Source: Clostridiales bacterium (GTDB lineage Bacteria > Bacillota > Clostridia > Oscillospirales > Oscillospiraceae). Taken from it: a stretch of 32,996 nt of DNA. The stretch covers positions 1 through 32,996 of the forward strand of contig DYCR01000024.1 of assembly GCA_019418025.1 (NCBI GenBank). The letters run 5' to 3'. Both the position numbers and the translations under genes were made by a program. Under the pieces are notes generated by a model. The model was given only the letters and a program-made list of their open reading frames with translations, ran no database searches and was not told where the DNA came from. Positions 30,418 to 32,996 of the stretch are shown here, one piece after another. How positions within the stretch are numbered: position 1 is the stretch's first letter; the number at the start of each line of letters is the position of its first letter.

Positions 30418-32996
30418 AAAAATCACGGCACTGATGGGCGCACTGTTGACTGCTGCGCTGATCTTCTCCTTTGCCAGTCCCGTTTTGGCAGAGGAAAACG
30501 AAAATAAAACCCTTGTCATTGAATCTGTCGATGACTTCCTTGCCTTTGCAGAAAATGCCCGCCTTGACCGATACAGCCGGGATCTGACGGTCCGGCTGCA
30601 AGCCGATATCGACCTGACCGGGACCCCGTTTACCGGGGTGCCCATCTTCTGCGGAACATTTGAAGGCAACGGTCACACCGTTACGGGACTCTCTCTGAGC
30701 CAAAGCGGCTCAACCCTCGGCCTGTTCCGCTACCTGACCGACACGGCAGTTGTCAAAGATCTGACCGTTGAAGGTACCGTCTCCCCGCAAGGCAGCTCCG
30801 CAAGCATCGGTCTGCTGGCCGGCAGCAATGCCGGTTCCATCACAAACTGCACCATCTCTGGAGATGTCTCCGGCAAGGACCGGGTAGGCGGTCTGGTCGG
30901 CTCGAATCTTTCTTCCGGCGTCATTGACGGCAGCCATGCCTCCGGCAGTGTCATCGGCAATCACTTTGCAGGCGGTCTGGTCGGGGACAATGCCGGCATC
31001 ATCCGCGGCAGCACCAACTCCGCCGAGATCAACGTGACCTCTCAGCAGAATCACGTGGAGTTTTCCGACATCTCCATCGACACCATGACTGGCTCTGAAT
31101 CTGCCAACACCGTAACCGACATCGGCGGCATCGCAGGCACCAGCACCGGTGTGATCCACGGCTGTGTCAACAAAGCCAATGTGGGATATCCCCATATGGG
31201 ATACAACATCGGCGGCATTGCAGGCTCCCAGTCCGGCTATATCACCGACTGCGAAAACACCGGCGAGATATCCGGCAGAAAGGATGTAGGCGGCATTGTC
31301 GGACAGCTGGAGCCGGTCACAAGCATCGACTTCAGTCAGGACACCCTGCAAATCCTTCAGGAGCAGATCAACACCATGTCCGCCCTGACCAGTCAGGCTT
31401 CTGCCAACGCCCACAACAATACCGCGGCGATGAACAGTCAGTTTTCCCAGCTGAACGGTCAGATCGAAAGCGCAAAGGATGCCATTGATGCGCTGACACC
31501 GGATCTGCCCCATTTTGACCCGAACGATCCCGTCCCCCCTGACTTCGACCCAAGCATCCCCGACAAGGACAGCTTGATCGCCGCTCAGAATCAGCTCAGC
31601 AGCAGCATGAACGCCATGATGGGGACCCTCGACTCCATTGTCTCCTCCACACAGGATGCCGCCCAGACCCTGTCCGGTGACATTCAGGCCATCGCCGATC
31701 ATGCCAGCACCATGGGCAATACCATCCACAACGCATCCGATCACGTGGGCGGAAGGATTTACGACGTTTCCGATGCCGACACCTCAGACGATCCCACGGG
31801 CAAGGTGGAAAATACCCATAACCGGGGCAGCGTCCTTGCTGACCTGAACGCAGGCGGCATTGCCGGGTCTGTGGCCATCGAAAACGATCTGGATCACGAG
31901 GACGATTTGCAGTTCAACGGTTACCGCTCCCTGAATTTTCAGAGCCAGATCCGAGCCGTGATCCTCAACTGTGAAAACACCGCCTCAGTCAGCGCCAAAA
32001 AGCGGAACGCAGGCGGCATCGCAGGCAAGCAATCAGTCGGTCTTGTGGCCGATTCCCTGAACACCGGCACACTGGATGCCGAAAAAGCCGACTATGTCGG
32101 CGGTGTCTCCGGCAACAGCACCGGCTTTATCCGCCGCAGCAGCGCCAAATGCGCCATACACGGCGCTTCCTCCGTGGGCGGCATTGCCGGAAGCGCGACC
32201 ATCGTCTCCGACAGCAGAAGTCTGGTCCGGATCTCCAGTGAGGACGAAAAGCTCGGTGCCATCCTCGGATGGGCCGAGGCTCCCAGAGACGAGGTCGATT
32301 CCCCCATCGCAAACAACTTCTATCTCAACGTCGCAGGGGACGTGGGCGGCATCGACGGGATCAGCTACGCCGATGTGGCACAGCCTCTGGACATGGAGCA
32401 ATTTTTGAATCTGGAGGATCTTCCCGAGGTATTTTCCACCGTGACCCTGACATTCTGCTTTGAGGACGGAAGCGAAAGAACCGTCTCCGCCCCCATCGGG
32501 GAAAGCATCGATCCGGCCCAGATCCCCGCCGTTCCCGAAAAGGAAGGCTCCATCGGCAGGTGGGACGGACTCGATCAGCAGGATCTCGGCAGCGTGATGT
32601 TCAACAGGACCTTCCCCCTTGTCTATACCCCTGTCAAGACCACCGTTCAAAGCCAGCAGCTCCGCGAGGACGGCCGCCCGGTGCTTCTGGCCGTGGGTGA
32701 GTTCCTCTCCGACGATGCCATTGAAACCGAGCCAATGTCTGACGAGCAGATGCAGTCCGCCGGCAGTGGATATGCAGAGGGCTACACCGTGAAAATACAG
32801 TCCGGAAGTCAGGCCGTGCAGCTGCATTACGCACCGCCTGCCGGTTATGCGCCGGAGCAGCTGCGCGTCATGGTCCGAAGCACTGACGGAAGCTTCCGCA
32901 AGGTTTCCAGCACCGTCGAGGGCAGCTACCTGCTGTTCCCCTTCACGGCTGAGGACGACGGCTTCTGCGTTGTCGCAGTCCCGCCCCTCCCCAAGT
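30410..32996 (+). CDS. Secreted GLUG-repeat protein with helical insert, partial
   Basis: The frame is open for 862 codons to the window edge, so the C terminus is missing. A signal peptide ends near VLA-EEN (residue 27). At least nine GLUG-like motifs follow (VGGLVGSN, AGGLVGDN, IGGIAGTS, IGGIAGSQ, VGGIVGQL, then AGGIAGSV, AGGIAGKQ, VGGVSGNS and VGGIAGSA), typical of beta-helical surface proteins. Between motifs five and six (about 305-440) lies a helical insert: two coiled-coil-like stretches (LQILQEQINTMSALTSQ and LIAAQNQLSSSMNAMM) joined by a proline-rich linker (PHFDPNDPVPPDFDPSIPD). The final part looks like beta-sandwich domains. It starts inside the end of the MmpL gene, behind GAAGGAGG, which marks them as a functional pair. 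A C-terminal membrane anchor may lie beyond the window. Confidence 0.8.
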   Translation, partial: MNKKITALMGALLTAALIFSFASPVLAEENENKTLVIESVDDFLAFAENARLDRYSRDLTVRLQADIDLTGTPFTGVPIFCGTFEGNGHTVTGLSLSQSGSTLGLFRYLTDTAVVKDLTVEGTVSPQGSSASIGLLAGSNAGSITNCTISGDVSGKDRVGGLVGSNLSSGVIDGSHASGSVIGNHFAGGLVGDNAGIIRGSTNSAEINVTSQQNHVEFSDISIDTMTGSESANTVTDIGGIAGTSTGVIHGCVNKANVGYPHMGYNIGGIAGSQSGYITDCENTGEISGRKDVGGIVGQLEPVTSIDFSQDTLQILQEQINTMSALTSQASANAHNNTAAMNSQFSQLNGQIESAKDAIDALTPDLPHFDPNDPVPPDFDPSIPDKDSLIAAQNQLSSSMNAMMGTLDSIVSSTQDAAQTLSGDIQAIADHASTMGNTIHNASDHVGGRIYDVSDADTSDDPTGKVENTHNRGSVLADLNAGGIAGSVAIENDLDHEDDLQFNGYRSLNFQSQIRAVILNCENTASVSAKKRNAGGIAGKQSVGLVADSLNTGTLDAEKADYVGGVSGNSTGFIRRSSAKCAIHGASSVGGIAGSATIVSDSRSLVRISSEDEKLGAILGWAEAPRDEVDSPIANNFYLNVAGDVGGIDGISYADVAQPLDMEQFLNLEDLPEVFSTVTLTFCFEDGSERTVSAPIGESIDPAQIPAVPEKEGSIGRWDGLDQQDLGSVMFNRTFPLVYTPVKTTVQSQQLREDGRPVLLAVGEFLSDDAIETEPMSDEQMQSAGSGYAEGYTVKIQSGSQAVQLHYAPPAGYAPEQLRVMVRSTDGSFRKVSSTVEGSYLLFPFTAEDDGFCVVAVPPLPK

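Noticed and set aside
28243..30669. Open frame of 808 codons antisense to the second MmpL gene
   Set aside because: Same codon-bias artefact; the composition is Gln/His/Asp-rich and the start context is absent.
30710..31744. Minus-strand frame of 344 codons opposite the GLUG gene
   Set aside because: The repeat pattern is only the complement of GLUG repeats on the plus strand.

Overview
The window looks like a chromosomal segment of a Gram-positive anaerobe of the Clostridia, possibly a gut Oscillospiraceae/Ruminococcaceae-type lineage. The reasons are strong AAGGAGG-type ribosome binding sites, consensus sigma-A promoters, a phosphate-binding lipoprotein, no outer-membrane components, a strong preference for C or G in third codon positions, and genes whose best-fitting families are typical of Firmicutes. 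The assignment is an inference from composition and gene families; there is no rRNA in the window.

Layout. (1) 1-750: an IS200-type single-gene insertion sequence (tnpA, minus strand) flanked by short hairpins, with a 5' hairpin that would hide the tnpA ribosome binding site. (2) 763-2485, minus: a VOC/glyoxalase-fold protein and an MFS transporter behind a consensus promoter. (3) 2763-8440, plus: a TetR regulator, then a DUF308 membrane protein, an MmpL/RND-type transporter and a secreted heptad-repeat coiled-coil protein. (4) 8623-9468: a patatin-like lipase. (5) 9599-13599: a complete phosphate operon pstS-pstC-pstA-pstB-phoU, with a hairpin between pstS and pstC. (6) 13648-14469, minus: a YwaF-like membrane protein, sharing a bidirectional terminator with phoU. 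(7) 14737-16365, minus: a CoA-disulfide-reductase-like flavoprotein with a C-terminal rhodanese domain, divergent from a LysR regulator (16496-17362). (8) 17487-20563: nrdG-nrdD, anaerobic class III ribonucleotide reductase, with a glutaredoxin-like domain fused to the end of NrdD. (9) 20629-22197: a YitT-like membrane protein divergent from a MerR regulator, with a perfect operator dyad between them. (10) 22204-23987, minus: a MarR regulator and a MATE transporter. (11) 24179-27764: nrdA-nrdB, class I ribonucleotide reductase. (12) 27973 to the right edge: a second MmpL-type transporter and a very large secreted GLUG-repeat protein that runs off the window.

How the parts work together. Both ribonucleotide reductase operons carry paired NrdR-like boxes (31-32 bp apart) upstream, so an unlinked NrdR probably coordinates oxygen-dependent and oxygen-independent dNTP synthesis. 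The two MmpL-type transporters are each followed, with overlapping codons, by a large secreted protein containing long helical segments. These may be two versions of one undescribed type of envelope export or scaffold module, and they are the best candidates for a new system here. Four regulator genes (TetR, LysR, MerR, MarR) sit next to likely targets, and operator-like dyads can be read directly beside three of them. No intergenic gap exceeds 300 bases, and no tRNA, rRNA or CRISPR array was seen.
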